This document shows positions 27,408 to 35,168 of a DNA stretch of 64,000 nucleotides, piece after piece. Below the pieces are notes generated by a model. The model worked only from the letters and a program-made list of their open reading frames with translations, had not been told where the DNA came from and made no database searches. Source of the DNA: Clostridium sp. M62/1 (lineage in GTDB: Bacteria; Bacillota; Clostridia; Lachnospirales; Lachnospiraceae); assembly GCF_020736365.1 (NCBI RefSeq), contig NZ_CP085988.1:417501-481500 (forward strand). Reading direction: 5' to 3'. The position numbers and the translations under genes are program-made. The number at the start of each line of letters is the position of its first letter. The first letter of the stretch is position 1.

Positions 27408-28498
27408 CAGGTAAGGAACAGAAACCGGTATTTGAATTACAGCTGTATCTGCCGCCTGAGATTAAAAGGAGCGGCAGCCGCCATATCGAAACACTTTCCC
27501 TTCCGGCTGCGGATGAACGTTTCGAGCAGGTCAGGGAAGCACTCGGAGCGGATCGGTTGGAACAGTGCCGTATTATCAACGTGATCGGGGCAAAGCGGGA
27601 TCTGGTGTACTGCCTTCCCCTGTCCTATGACCTGAAGGGCTTAAATGCGTTTGCCAAAGCCCTTGCCCGAAAGGATATCCTTTCGTCAGAGGATGGGAGC
27701 AATAAGTTGATGGCCGCACTGGAAGCAGAGCTTCCGGAAGATATGGAGGCCGCTTTGGAGATCGCAGAGAACCAAGAGCGGTACGACCTTCTCCCGGCAG
27801 GAATCAAGTCCCCGAAGGATTATGCGTTCTATGCAATGGGAAGAGATGAAATCCGGGCAGATAAGGAACTGGACGCGTTTGTGGATTATGAAGCCTTCGG
27901 GAGCTACCGCATGGAGAAAGACGGTGTCATACAGACCAGCCATGGGTTGATTCTTCGGAAGGACAGGCCGATTGAGGAACTTCCGGATGAATTGACAGAG
28001 ATCCGCCTGTTCAGTCCTTTAAAGGCAGAATTCTACTATAGGGATGAATGGGGAGATCTCTCCGAGGATCGTGAGGAAATGTCCCCAAGCGAACTTTGTG
28101 AGTATGAAGAGCAGATCAAGGAGAAAATCGAGCAGGAGCATTTGGATTCAGAAGGCAGCCGAGGCCTTGCTGTTTATCTGGACCATTGTTTTCTGGAGCG
28201 GAAGGTGGCCAGCATGATGCCGGCGGTGGAGATCTGGCAGGGAGAATTATGGGGTGTGCTGGAAGTAAAGAGCCATGGCAGCCTTTCCGAAAAGGAGCTG
28301 GAAGCGGTCAAGGACTACTGGAGCGGCCAGGAGAGCGACGGCTGGGGCGAGGGTTTTGAACAGCGTCCGATTCAGACAGAGGAAGGGGAGCTGTATGTCA
28401 GCTTTTGGAATTCGTCGGACAGCTTCTTTATTACGACAGAGGAACAGCTGAAGGGCACTCAGATGCCGGAACGATCAATGAGGATGGGAGGCATGTAA
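27404..28498 (+). CDS. ArdA-like antirestriction protein with C-terminal extra domain
   Basis: A 364-residue very acidic protein. Residues about 1-60 resemble a YLPPE...L-x-LP-A module; about 70-190 show the ArdA-like layout (LNAFAKALA, MEAALEIAENQERYDLLPAGIKSPKDYAFYAMG, then FVDYEAFGSYRMEKDGVIQTSHGLI), as in antirestriction proteins that mimic DNA and block type I restriction enzymes. A C-terminal part (about 240-350, with SDGWGEGFEQ and ELYVSFWNSSDSFFI) is an added domain of unknown role. Overlaps both neighbours. Confidence 0.7.
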   Translation: MTGKEQKPVFELQLYLPPEIKRSGSRHIETLSLPAADERFEQVREALGADRLEQCRIINVIGAKRDLVYCLPLSYDLKGLNAFAKALARKDILSSEDGSNKLMAALEAELPEDMEAALEIAENQERYDLLPAGIKSPKDYAFYAMGRDEIRADKELDAFVDYEAFGSYRMEKDGVIQTSHGLILRKDRPIEELPDELTEIRLFSPLKAEFYYRDEWGDLSEDREEMSPSELCEYEEQIKEKIEQEHLDSEGSRGLAVYLDHCFLERKVASMMPAVEIWQGELWGVLEVKSHGSLSEKELEAVKDYWSGQESDGWGEGFEQRPIQTEEGELYVSFWNSSDSFFITTEEQLKGTQMPERSMRMGGM

Positions 28499-29676
28499 TG
28501 CAGGAAATGCGCGTCTTTATTTTCTCAAACGATTATCGGGGAAAACGGGGATATCAGCCAGTAAGGCTTGAACTTCCGGCGGGAAAGGAAAGAATAGCGG
28601 ATGCCCTGCAGCGTGCGCATGTGAAAGGGACAGGCTACAGCCTGGAATACGCCGGCTGGCCGTATTTCCTTACGGAGCCGTTAGAGGCGCTGAAGGACAG
28701 CCGTCTGGAAGAAGCGAACCTTTTGGCATATCAGATCCGGGGGATGGATGAGGAACAGTTAGGGACGTTTGAAGGAGCCGTAGCGCTTCGGATGGAGGAA
28801 GATGCCGAAAACCCGGTCACAATGAAGGAACTGATCAATTTTACTTATAACCTGGGAAGTTACGATTATTATCCGGGTGTGAGAAATGATACAGAACTGG
28901 GAGAAATCTGCATAGAAGGGGAGATGATGGATTTTCTTAAACAGCTTCCCGATGATGTAATCGAGCTTCTCGATCCGAAAAAGGTCGGCGAGGAACTCAG
29001 GAGAGACGATCAGGGAACCTTTACTCTAAGCGGATATGTGTTCAGAAACGGTGAGGAGTTTCAGGAGGTTTATGGAGAGGGGCCATGCCCGGATGTGCCG
29101 GATAGGGGAAGCGGAATTCTCTCAGTGCGGCTCATATCGTTAACCGATCCGGACGGGAAGGGCGTATGGCTGGAGCTTCCGGCAGGAGAAGAGGATATGA
29201 GGCAGGCTTTGGATACCCTGAAAGCAGATTCTTTTGCTTGCTGCCTGATTGCGGAGAACAGGGGATTGGCACTTCCGTTTTCCCTTGCCGGAGATGAGGA
29301 TATGGAGAAGCTCAACCTGCTGGCGGAAAGAGTACAGAAATTTCCTGATAACCGGACGCTGGCAAAATACAAAGCGGCCTTAGAGCTGGAGCTTTGCAAT
29401 GATCTTGATCTGGCGCTGGATATTGCGGCAAATCTGGACTGTTACAGCTTTGACCAGGAAATGTTTTCGCCTGCACGATATGCGGAATATCTGCTGGAGG
29501 AAGCCGGATTTGATACGGAAGATCCTGCATTCCGCGGGTTTGATTTTGAAGGGTATGGAGAGAGAAAGTTAAAAGAGATCGGATTTGCTTCAACCGCCTA
29601 TGGTGTGGTCGCCCGCAATGAGGTTCCATTCCGTCAGGAATATTCTGCAGCACAGCAGGGGATGAAGATGCAGTGA
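28498..29676 (+). CDS. double-domain ArdA-like antirestriction protein
   Basis: 392 residues starting in a TAATG overlap with the previous gene. Two ArdA-like units are visible in tandem: about 1-195 (VRLELPAGKERIADAL ... LINFTYNLGSYDYYPGVRNDTELGE ... GYVFRN) and about 205-390 (VWLELPAGEEDMRQAL ... DIAANLDCYSFDQEMFSPARYAEYL ... FDFEGYGERKLKEIGFASTAYGVV). Strongly acidic, as expected for a DNA mimic. With the preceding gene the element encodes three such units. Confidence 0.72.
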   Translation: MQEMRVFIFSNDYRGKRGYQPVRLELPAGKERIADALQRAHVKGTGYSLEYAGWPYFLTEPLEALKDSRLEEANLLAYQIRGMDEEQLGTFEGAVALRMEEDAENPVTMKELINFTYNLGSYDYYPGVRNDTELGEICIEGEMMDFLKQLPDDVIELLDPKKVGEELRRDDQGTFTLSGYVFRNGEEFQEVYGEGPCPDVPDRGSGILSVRLISLTDPDGKGVWLELPAGEEDMRQALDTLKADSFACCLIAENRGLALPFSLAGDEDMEKLNLLAERVQKFPDNRTLAKYKAALELELCNDLDLALDIAANLDCYSFDQEMFSPARYAEYLLEEAGFDTEDPAFRGFDFEGYGERKLKEIGFASTAYGVVARNEVPFRQEYSAAQQGMKMQ

Positions 29677-29788
29677 GAGCAGGAGACAGCAGAAAAGAGA
29701 AAGGGAAACCGGCAGGAGGTGATACGGAATCAACAGCTTTATTTCATGGGTCGGAGGGAAGAAAGCCCTGCGGAAGCTGATTTATACC

Positions 29789-30691
29789 ATGTTTCCCGCT
29801 AAATTTGACCGTTATATCGAGGTGTTCGGAGGAGGCGGCTGGGTGCTGTTCGGAAAACCGCCGGATGGCAAATGCATGGAGGTCTATAACGACTACAATT
29901 CCAATCTTGCAAACCTGTTTTATTGTGTGAAGAACCGCCCTGGGGCAATGCTTAGGGAGCTTGGATTTCTGCCGCTTAACAGCAGGGATGAGTTTACGGT
30001 CATCCGAAACTTTATTGACAAGAAGGAATTTGACTCACGATTTTTAAAGGAAGAACTGGATCTGGCAGAGCAGTATCTGCCGCCACCTGATTTTGAGGAG
30101 ATCCGGCAGATCCTTTTGGAAAATGCGGAGGTTACGGATGTAAAGCGGGCCGCCGCTTTTTTTAAACTCATCCGTTACAGTTACGGAAGCGGATGCACTT
30201 CTTTCGGCTGCCAGCCATGTGATGTACGCCGCTGTTTTGATGCGATCTGGCAGGCATCCAGGCGACTTGCGGATACTGTGATCGAGAATAAAGATTTTGA
30301 GGCGCTGATCCGGCAGTATGACCGGGAAAGCGCCTTTTTCTATTGCGACCCGCCTTATTATGAAACCGAAGGACATTATGAAGTGGTATTTCGGAAAGAG
30401 GATCACAAGAGGCTTCGGGATACGCTGTCAGGCTGTAGGGGAAAGTGGATGGTCAGCTACAATGACTGCGCATTCATCCGGGAACTTTATGAAGGATACC
30501 ATATTACGGCAGTTACGAGAATCAATAACCTGGCGCAGCGATATGACGGGGGATGTGAGTTCCCGGAGGTGCTGATCACCAATTATGACCCGAAGGAGCT
30601 GGAGAAGTCACAGCCCAGGCAACTTCAGCTTTTCAGTTTTTATGAAGAGGCAGAGGAAGATGCCTATGTGGTAACAGGAGAAGATACATGA
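29789..30691 (+). CDS. D12-class DNA adenine-N6 methyltransferase (Dam-like), start codon anomalous
   Basis: 300 residues from the first ATG. FGGGGWVLF is motif I and FFYCDPPYYETEGHY holds the DPPY catalytic motif; YSYGSGCTSFGC lies between. It methylates adenine, probably to protect the element from restriction. The family N-terminus SFISWVGGKKALR is encoded just upstream in frame (29732-29785), but the codon at the expected start, 9 bases after AGGAGG, is ATC (29729), not ATG. From 29789 the protein lacks the conserved WVGGKK segment that contributes to SAM binding. Confidence 0.82.
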   Translation: MFPAKFDRYIEVFGGGGWVLFGKPPDGKCMEVYNDYNSNLANLFYCVKNRPGAMLRELGFLPLNSRDEFTVIRNFIDKKEFDSRFLKEELDLAEQYLPPPDFEEIRQILLENAEVTDVKRAAAFFKLIRYSYGSGCTSFGCQPCDVRRCFDAIWQASRRLADTVIENKDFEALIRQYDRESAFFYCDPPYYETEGHYEVVFRKEDHKRLRDTLSGCRGKWMVSYNDCAFIRELYEGYHITAVTRINNLAQRYDGGCEFPEVLITNYDPKELEKSQPRQLQLFSFYEEAEEDAYVVTGEDT

Positions 30692-30807
30692 CGAAATATT
30701 CTGAGAATCCGCTTTTAGAGTTGCTGCAGGAACTGGAGATCCCGTATGAGGAGGTAAAACAGGCACTGGAGGAAGGAGGATATATTGAAAGAGAAACCGA
30801 TTTATAA
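30688..30807 (+). CDS. 39-residue small protein
   Basis: MTKYSENPLLELLQELEIPY and a Glu-rich end. The ATG overlaps the methylase stop (ATGA) and the end overlaps the next gene by 23 bases, so it bridges two genes in a coupled chain. No recognised family; helical and acidic. Confidence 0.55.
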   Translation: MTKYSENPLLELLQELEIPYEEVKQALEEGGYIERETDL

Positions 30808-31066
30808 GCTGGTGGATGGAAAAGGGAGAGTGTTGATCCCAAAGAGTCTGCGGGATGCAGCCAAGATGGAGTATGGCGATATCGTGCGCCTGGGGCTCGC
30901 GGAGGGAAGAATTACGATACGCAAGGTAGATGTGGTGGAAGCCGGCGACCAGTCTCCGGAAGCGGTGGAGGCCTATGTGCGTGCCGCATTCAAATCCATG
31001 CCGGACGCAGTCAGGCTGGAACTGATCGGAGAGCTGAGTGCTCTTTTGCAGAAAAAGGAGGGATGA
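30785..31066 (+). CDS. AbrB/SpoVT-type swapped-hairpin DNA-binding protein
   Basis: 93 residues from a TTG with GGAGGATATA ahead. Residues 7-48 (KLVDGKGRVLIPKSLRDAAKMEYGDIVRL and on) are the AbrB fold pattern: D-x-x-G-R-V-x-I-P-x-x-L-R. Such proteins act as transition-state regulators or antitoxins; no toxin gene lies next to it. The C-terminal 40 residues are helical and may oligomerise. Probably regulates element genes. Confidence 0.82.
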   Translation: MKEKPIYKLVDGKGRVLIPKSLRDAAKMEYGDIVRLGLAEGRITIRKVDVVEAGDQSPEAVEAYVRAAFKSMPDAVRLELIGELSALLQKKEG

Positions 31067-31069
31067 GCC

Positions 31070-31636
31070 ATGAAGCGGTTTCTATTTGAGGACTGCAGTA
31101 AAACAGGATATGGCTTTTCCATTGAAAAGAAAGCCGTACTGCTTTCTGATCATGCACCGGCTGTCGAAAAGCATGGGCAGCTTTTTTTCTGCATGGGCGG
31201 AGACGGCGCAGGAGCCGCACTCCGGCAGGGAGAGGTTTTTCTGGTGTCCTTATCGGATGGGGAACGCTGCCGGTGCAGCCGCGGCGAGGTAATCGGTATC
31301 GTAAAACCGGAACTTCTGCCGGATGAGGCAAAGCTCCACCTTTCCCAGATCCGGCCACCGGGAGCGGCGGATTTAAATTCCTGTGCTCCGGAGTATTCCG
31401 GGTACAGCTTCCTGCCGGACGGACGGTATGCTTCCGGTGTGTGGCTGGCAGGTCCGGAAGAAGTCAAAGGATATGTGGAAATGCAGAAAGATTACCAGCA
31501 CAGGGTTCTGATCTGTGACCGCGATGATTTTGCGGTGCTGGAGATCGTGGAAGGAAAACCGGTATTTCTGGATGAACAGGCTCTGCAGGAGTTTTATAAG
31601 GAGCACCAATCGGACGGAGGGATGACCATGGTTTAA
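31070..31636 (+). CDS. uncharacterised ICE protein
   Basis: 188 residues, starting 3 bases after the AbrB-like stop (GGAGGGATGAGCC before the ATG). Beta-rich, no transmembrane segment, no family recognised. A first half (GYGFSIEKKAVLLSDHAPAV ... GEVFLVSL) and a second (GYSFLPDGRYASGVWLAGPEEVKGYVEMQ) each look like small globular units. Likely cotranscribed with its neighbours. Confidence 0.6.
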   Translation: MKRFLFEDCSKTGYGFSIEKKAVLLSDHAPAVEKHGQLFFCMGGDGAGAALRQGEVFLVSLSDGERCRCSRGEVIGIVKPELLPDEAKLHLSQIRPPGAADLNSCAPEYSGYSFLPDGRYASGVWLAGPEEVKGYVEMQKDYQHRVLICDRDDFAVLEIVEGKPVFLDEQALQEFYKEHQSDGGMTMV

Positions 31637-31651
31637 AGGGAGAGGACGGGA

Positions 31652-32215
31652 ATGAAAACGATTTATATGGAAAATGGCGTCATCATGTACTATGGAAGCC
31701 GCGTAGGGCAGATCGCAGATGGCTGTGCAGTGGTAGATCCCCTGTTTCAAGGGCCGGAGCTTCAGGATTTTCTGGATAAGCAGAAGCATATCCGGGAAGT
31801 GAAGTGGATGGATGGGATCTATGACCGCCTGATGAATGCCCCGAAAGAGGCAGGATTTCGGCAGGCGGCACTCAAAAATGTGCGGATATGGCAGCTGAAG
31901 CCCGATGTGGACATCCAGATGAAATTTATTCCGTTTGATGAATTAAGCCACAGGTTCGGCCCGCCGAATCTGTCAAATTATGAGGCGGTATATGACGGAG
32001 CCGCAGATACCAATGACTTGGAAGCGCTTTATCTGAAGTTCCGGGATCAGAAGCCGCCAGGCTTTACCGGTTATCCCATGTCCATCAGCGATGTCATTGA
32101 ACTGTATGACAGCCGGGACAGCTCTTTTTATTATGTGGATCGGAGAGGCTTTCGGCAGATAAAAGCCATGCAGCCGGCACAGGAGCCGATCCATACCCAT
32201 AACATGCAGCTTTAG
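31652..32215 (+). CDS. YodL-domain protein
   Basis: 187 residues. The C-terminal half (about 125-170: FTGYPMSISDVIELYDSRDSSFYYVDRRGFRQI) matches the YodL-like domain, in which an S-x-S-D-V-I strand and a Y-Y-V-D-x-x-G-F motif recur. In ICEs and phages this domain is common beside anti-restriction and SpoVG genes; its function is unknown. A terminator overlaps the stop codon. Confidence 0.7.
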   Translation: MKTIYMENGVIMYYGSRVGQIADGCAVVDPLFQGPELQDFLDKQKHIREVKWMDGIYDRLMNAPKEAGFRQAALKNVRIWQLKPDVDIQMKFIPFDELSHRFGPPNLSNYEAVYDGAADTNDLEALYLKFRDQKPPGFTGYPMSISDVIELYDSRDSSFYYVDRRGFRQIKAMQPAQEPIHTHNMQL

Positions 32216-32241
32216 CAGACGGAATATTTCGTCTGCTTTTT
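32214..32241 (+). terminator. terminator after the YodL-domain gene
   Basis: Perfect arms GCAGACG and CGTCTGC around an 8-base loop, then TTTTTG. It ends the anti-restriction/regulator block and separates it from the pilus block. Confidence 0.85.
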
Positions 32242-32303
32242 GCTGAATAGAAGCAGAAAGGAAACATGTGAAATGAAAAGGCAGAAGAAAAGGAGGAACA
32301 CAC

Positions 32304-32642
32304 ATGCCCGCTTTGGAAATCCGTATCACATCCATGTATCCGCCCGGAGCTGCGGGTGGAACAAGAGCCTACGCATCCGCAACCATCGACGGATGCTTTG
32401 GCGTCCGGGGAATCAAAATTGTCGAGGGAGGTAAGGACGGCCTGTTTGTCTCTATGCCCAGCCGTAAAACGCAGGACGGCTACAGGGATATCTGTTTTCC
32501 CGTAACGGCGGAATTCAGGAATGAGCTTCACACCGCCGTATTGGATGCATACCATCAGGCCCTTACCATGGCGCAGACAGCGCCGGCACCACAGGCACAG
32601 CCGGAAGCATCAAAAGCCGGACAGCAGATGTCCGGAATGTAA
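32304..32642 (+). CDS. SpoVG-family protein
   Basis: 112 residues. RAYASATIDGCFGVRGIKIVEGGKDGLFVSMPS then a DGYRDICFPVTAEFRNELHTAVLDAYHQAL segment is the SpoVG pattern. SpoVG is a small DNA/RNA-binding global regulator in Firmicutes. Here it opens the pilus block of the element. Pro/Ala/Gln-rich tail. The ATG at 32304 follows AAAAGGAGGAACACAC. An element-borne copy rather than the housekeeping gene, judged from context. Confidence 0.87.
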   Translation: MPALEIRITSMYPPGAAGGTRAYASATIDGCFGVRGIKIVEGGKDGLFVSMPSRKTQDGYRDICFPVTAEFRNELHTAVLDAYHQALTMAQTAPAPQAQPEASKAGQQMSGM

Positions 32643-32678
32643 GGAATCAAAACAAAAAAGGATTTGGAGGATAACGAC

Positions 32679-32918
32679 ATGATGAAAATGAAAAATCAGA
32701 TGATGAAGGTTTATACGGCGGCTGCCATGAAGGCTCTGCAGGCGAAGCAGAAGATCAGGGAAACTTCCGGCGAGGGATATGTGGATACCGCTGTAAAGAT
32801 CCTGATTGCCGTCGTGCTGGGTGCGCTGCTTCTGGCCGGCCTTTATGCCCTGTTCAATGATACGGTTCTTCCGACGCTGGTGGAGCGCGTGGAAGAAATG
32901 TTTGACTATGCCGGCTGA
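32679..32918 (+). CDS. pilin-like small membrane protein (DUF6133-type)
   Basis: 79 residues: a charged N-terminal part (about 1-30), SGEGYVDTAVKI, one long transmembrane helix (LIAVVLGALLLAGLYALF) and a short acidic end. The S-G-E-G-Y-V-D-T-A pattern before the helix recalls Flp-type prepilin cleavage/E5-like positions, and a prepilin peptidase gene overlaps its end. Best candidate for the major pilin of the element's pilus. GGAGG sits 7 bases before the ATG; a TTG at 32664 is less likely. Confidence 0.68.
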   Translation: MMKMKNQMMKVYTAAAMKALQAKQKIRETSGEGYVDTAVKILIAVVLGALLLAGLYALFNDTVLPTLVERVEEMFDYAG

Positions 32919-33360
32919 TCCGGCGGCATCCCTGCAGGGCATCCTGTTTTTTTTGCTGCTGTCTGCGGTATCGGTTTGGGACATTCGGTGCCGGAGGATC
33001 CCGGATTTTCTCCAGGCAGGGATTGCGGCATTGGCACTTTTGGATTTTTCGCCGGATCATTTGGCGGGGATCTTGTGTATGATCCCTTATCTGGCTGTTG
33101 CTCTTTTTAGCAGGAAGAAGGAAGGAATCGGTGGCGGAGATGTGAAGCTGGCGGGAAGCACCGGCCTTGTGCTGGGCCTTCCCGCAGCCCTTACGGCATC
33201 CGTGGCGGGGCTTTCCTGCTTTATTCTCTTTGGGGCAGGCCTTTCTTTATGGAAACGGGCAGGGGAAAAGGAAACCCGCTCCCCGTTTCCGGTCGGCCCA
33301 TTCCTTGCCGCAGGATGCATGTGTGCGTATGTTATGAAAATGAAAGGACTCATCGTATGA
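32908..33360 (+). CDS. A24-family prepilin peptidase of the element's pilus
   Basis: 150 residues, mostly membrane helices. The two catalytic Asp are in VWDIRCRRIPD near 24 and in GIGGGDVKLAG near 73 (G-x-G-D). It would cleave leader peptides of the element's own pilin-like proteins. The ATG overlaps the pilin-like gene by 11 bases and the end overlaps the next small gene (ATGA). Confidence 0.87.
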   Translation: MPADPAASLQGILFFLLLSAVSVWDIRCRRIPDFLQAGIAALALLDFSPDHLAGILCMIPYLAVALFSRKKEGIGGGDVKLAGSTGLVLGLPAALTASVAGLSCFILFGAGLSLWKRAGEKETRSPFPVGPFLAAGCMCAYVMKMKGLIV

Positions 33361-33452
33361 AGAAAAAAATCATGATTGCTGTCTGCGCTGTGATACCGGC
33401 GGCTGTTTTTACAGCAGTCCTGTATCGCTGCAGGAGAACCATCAGCAGGTAA
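33357..33452 (+). CDS. 31-residue membrane peptide
   Basis: MKKKIMIAVCAVIPAAVFTA then VLYRCRRTISR: a positively charged start, one hydrophobic helix and a basic end. ATGA overlap with the prepilin peptidase suggests coupled translation. It looks like a single-pass membrane peptide; role unknown. Confidence 0.5.
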   Translation: MKKKIMIAVCAVIPAAVFTAVLYRCRRTISR

Positions 33453-33458
33453 ACCGAA

Positions 33459-33494
33459 GGGGCGGGCAGAAGAAAAGCCTGCCCCATATTTTAA
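33459..33494 (+). terminator. hairpin with weak T run before cpaB
   Basis: Arms GGGGCGGGC and GCCTGCCCC (one G-T pair) around AGAAGAAAA, then ATATTTT. May act as a leaky terminator that sets pilin and assembly-gene levels apart. Confidence 0.6.
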
Positions 33495-33509
33495 CAGGAG
33501 GATGGATAT

Positions 33510-34352
33510 ATGAGTTTTTTAAAGAACAGGGCGGTAATCGGTGTGATCTGCATCGTCCTTTCCCTGATCATTTGCTTTGCGGTAACCCCGCTGTTTAACA
33601 AGGCCATCAGTGACAAAACAGAGATTGTCCGTGTGGTAAAAGAAATCCGAACCGGAGAGGAAATCACAGCGGATATGGTAAAGACCGTTGAAGTCGGAGC
33701 GTATAACCTGCCGGAGGATGTGGTAAGGAGTACGGAGACTGTCGTTGGAAAATTCGCTTCTGCGGATATGGTCCCCGGAGATTATATTATCGCGTCCAAG
33801 ATTGCGGAGGAACCAGCGGCGGAAAATGCCTATCTTTATAGCCTGACCGGGGAAAAACAGGCAATTTCCGTATCCGTCAAATCCTTTGCAAACGGCCTTT
33901 CCGGGAAGCTGCAGAGTGGGGATATTGTCTCTGTGATTGCGCCGGATTATAAGAAGCAGGGGCTGACCGTGATTCCGCCGGAATTAAAGTATGTGGAGGT
34001 AATTGCAGTCACCGCAAACAGCGGAGCGGATGCCAACACCGGAGAACATTCAGAGGATGAAGGAGACAAGGAACTTCCTGATACGGTCACGCTGTTAGTC
34101 ACACCGGAGCAGTCCATGATCCTTGCGGAGCTGGAGGCCGACGGGGATATCCATCTCTCCCTTGTGTACCGCGGGGAGCAAAAAAATGCTGCAGAGTTTG
34201 TTAAGGCGCAGGAAACCATTTTGGAAGAGATCTATGCACCGGAGGAAGAAACGGACAGGGAGGCGGAGCAAACGGGAGAGCCTGCAGAGACGGAAAGCAG
34301 TGCACAGGAGGAAACGTCGGAAAGTGGTACTGAGGAAAGCGAGGTGGGGTAA
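33510..34352 (+). CDS. CpaB/RcpC-like SAF-domain pilus assembly protein
   Basis: 280 residues. One N-terminal transmembrane helix (about 8-28), an SAF domain (VVKEIRTGEEITADMVKTVEVG ... ASADMVPGDYIIASKI, about 40-100), then a RcpC-like beta domain (AISVSVKSFANGLSGKLQSGDIVSVI), and a Glu/Thr/Ser-rich tail. CpaB proteins stabilise the Tad secretion channel. ACAGGAGGATGGATAT precedes the ATG. First gene of the assembly operon. Confidence 0.87.
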   Translation: MSFLKNRAVIGVICIVLSLIICFAVTPLFNKAISDKTEIVRVVKEIRTGEEITADMVKTVEVGAYNLPEDVVRSTETVVGKFASADMVPGDYIIASKIAEEPAAENAYLYSLTGEKQAISVSVKSFANGLSGKLQSGDIVSVIAPDYKKQGLTVIPPELKYVEVIAVTANSGADANTGEHSEDEGDKELPDTVTLLVTPEQSMILAELEADGDIHLSLVYRGEQKNAAEFVKAQETILEEIYAPEEETDREAEQTGEPAETESSAQEETSESGTEESEVG

Positions 34353-34355
34353 GCC

Positions 34356-35168
34356 TTGAACTTTTTAAAAAACAGTATTTTCAGCCGCAGCCAGAAAGGG
34401 GATGACTCCGGCTGGGAACCGGAAAAAGAGAACCGGATGTTAGCTGTCTGGGGAAGCCCCGGATCCGGAAAAACCACAACTGCGGTAAAGCTGGCAGCCC
34501 ATCTTGCAGGAAAGAAACGGGATGTGGCTCTGCTTTTATGCGATATGAATACGCCGATGCTTCCATGCATCTGTCCGCCGGGAGATCTGGAGGAGGAGCA
34601 TTCCCTGGGAAGCATTCTGGCGGCAGCCCATGTGTCGGAATCCCTGGTGCGGCATAATTGCATGACCCATAAACGGTTCCGCCACCTGACTATCCTTGGG
34701 ATGCGGAAGGGAGAAAATGAATACACCTATCCGCCTTATGAGCGCACCCAGGCGGAGGAACTGCTTTCCTGCCTGCGGGAGATTGCCCCGTATATTGTCA
34801 TTGACTGCGGAAGCCATATTGCGAATGATATCCTTTCGGCTATTGCACTGATGGAATCGGATGCGGTGCTGAGACTTGTAAACTGTGATTTAAAGTCCAT
34901 AAGCTATTTGTCCAGCCAGCTTCCCCTGCTTCGGGAGAGCAAATGGGATGCGGAGAAGCAGTATAAAGTAGCCAGCAATGTGCGTCCCAATGAGGCCAGC
35001 AGCCATATTGAACAGGTACTTGGAAGCGTGGCCTTTCAGATCCCACACTCGGAGGAAGTGGCTGCACAGGTACTGGAAGGGAATCTGTTTAAAGAACTGA
35101 GCTTAAAAGACAGCCGTGGCTTTCGAAAATCCATTGAGGCGATTACGAGGGAGGTGTTCGGATGTTAG
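34356..35168 (+). CDS. TadZ/CpaE-like MinD-type ATPase of the element's pilus
   Basis: 270 residues from a TTG 3 bases after cpaB. Unlike the host TadZ it keeps a canonical P-loop, WGSPGSGKTTTAVKLAAHLA (residues about 32-51), and has YIVIDCGSHIAND as Walker B. No receiver domain. Likely positions or energises the pilus machine. Its end overlaps tadA by 7 bases. Confidence 0.83.
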   Translation: MNFLKNSIFSRSQKGDDSGWEPEKENRMLAVWGSPGSGKTTTAVKLAAHLAGKKRDVALLLCDMNTPMLPCICPPGDLEEEHSLGSILAAAHVSESLVRHNCMTHKRFRHLTILGMRKGENEYTYPPYERTQAEELLSCLREIAPYIVIDCGSHIANDILSAIALMESDAVLRLVNCDLKSISYLSSQLPLLRESKWDAEKQYKVASNVRPNEASSHIEQVLGSVAFQIPHSEEVAAQVLEGNLFKELSLKDSRGFRKSIEAITREVFGC

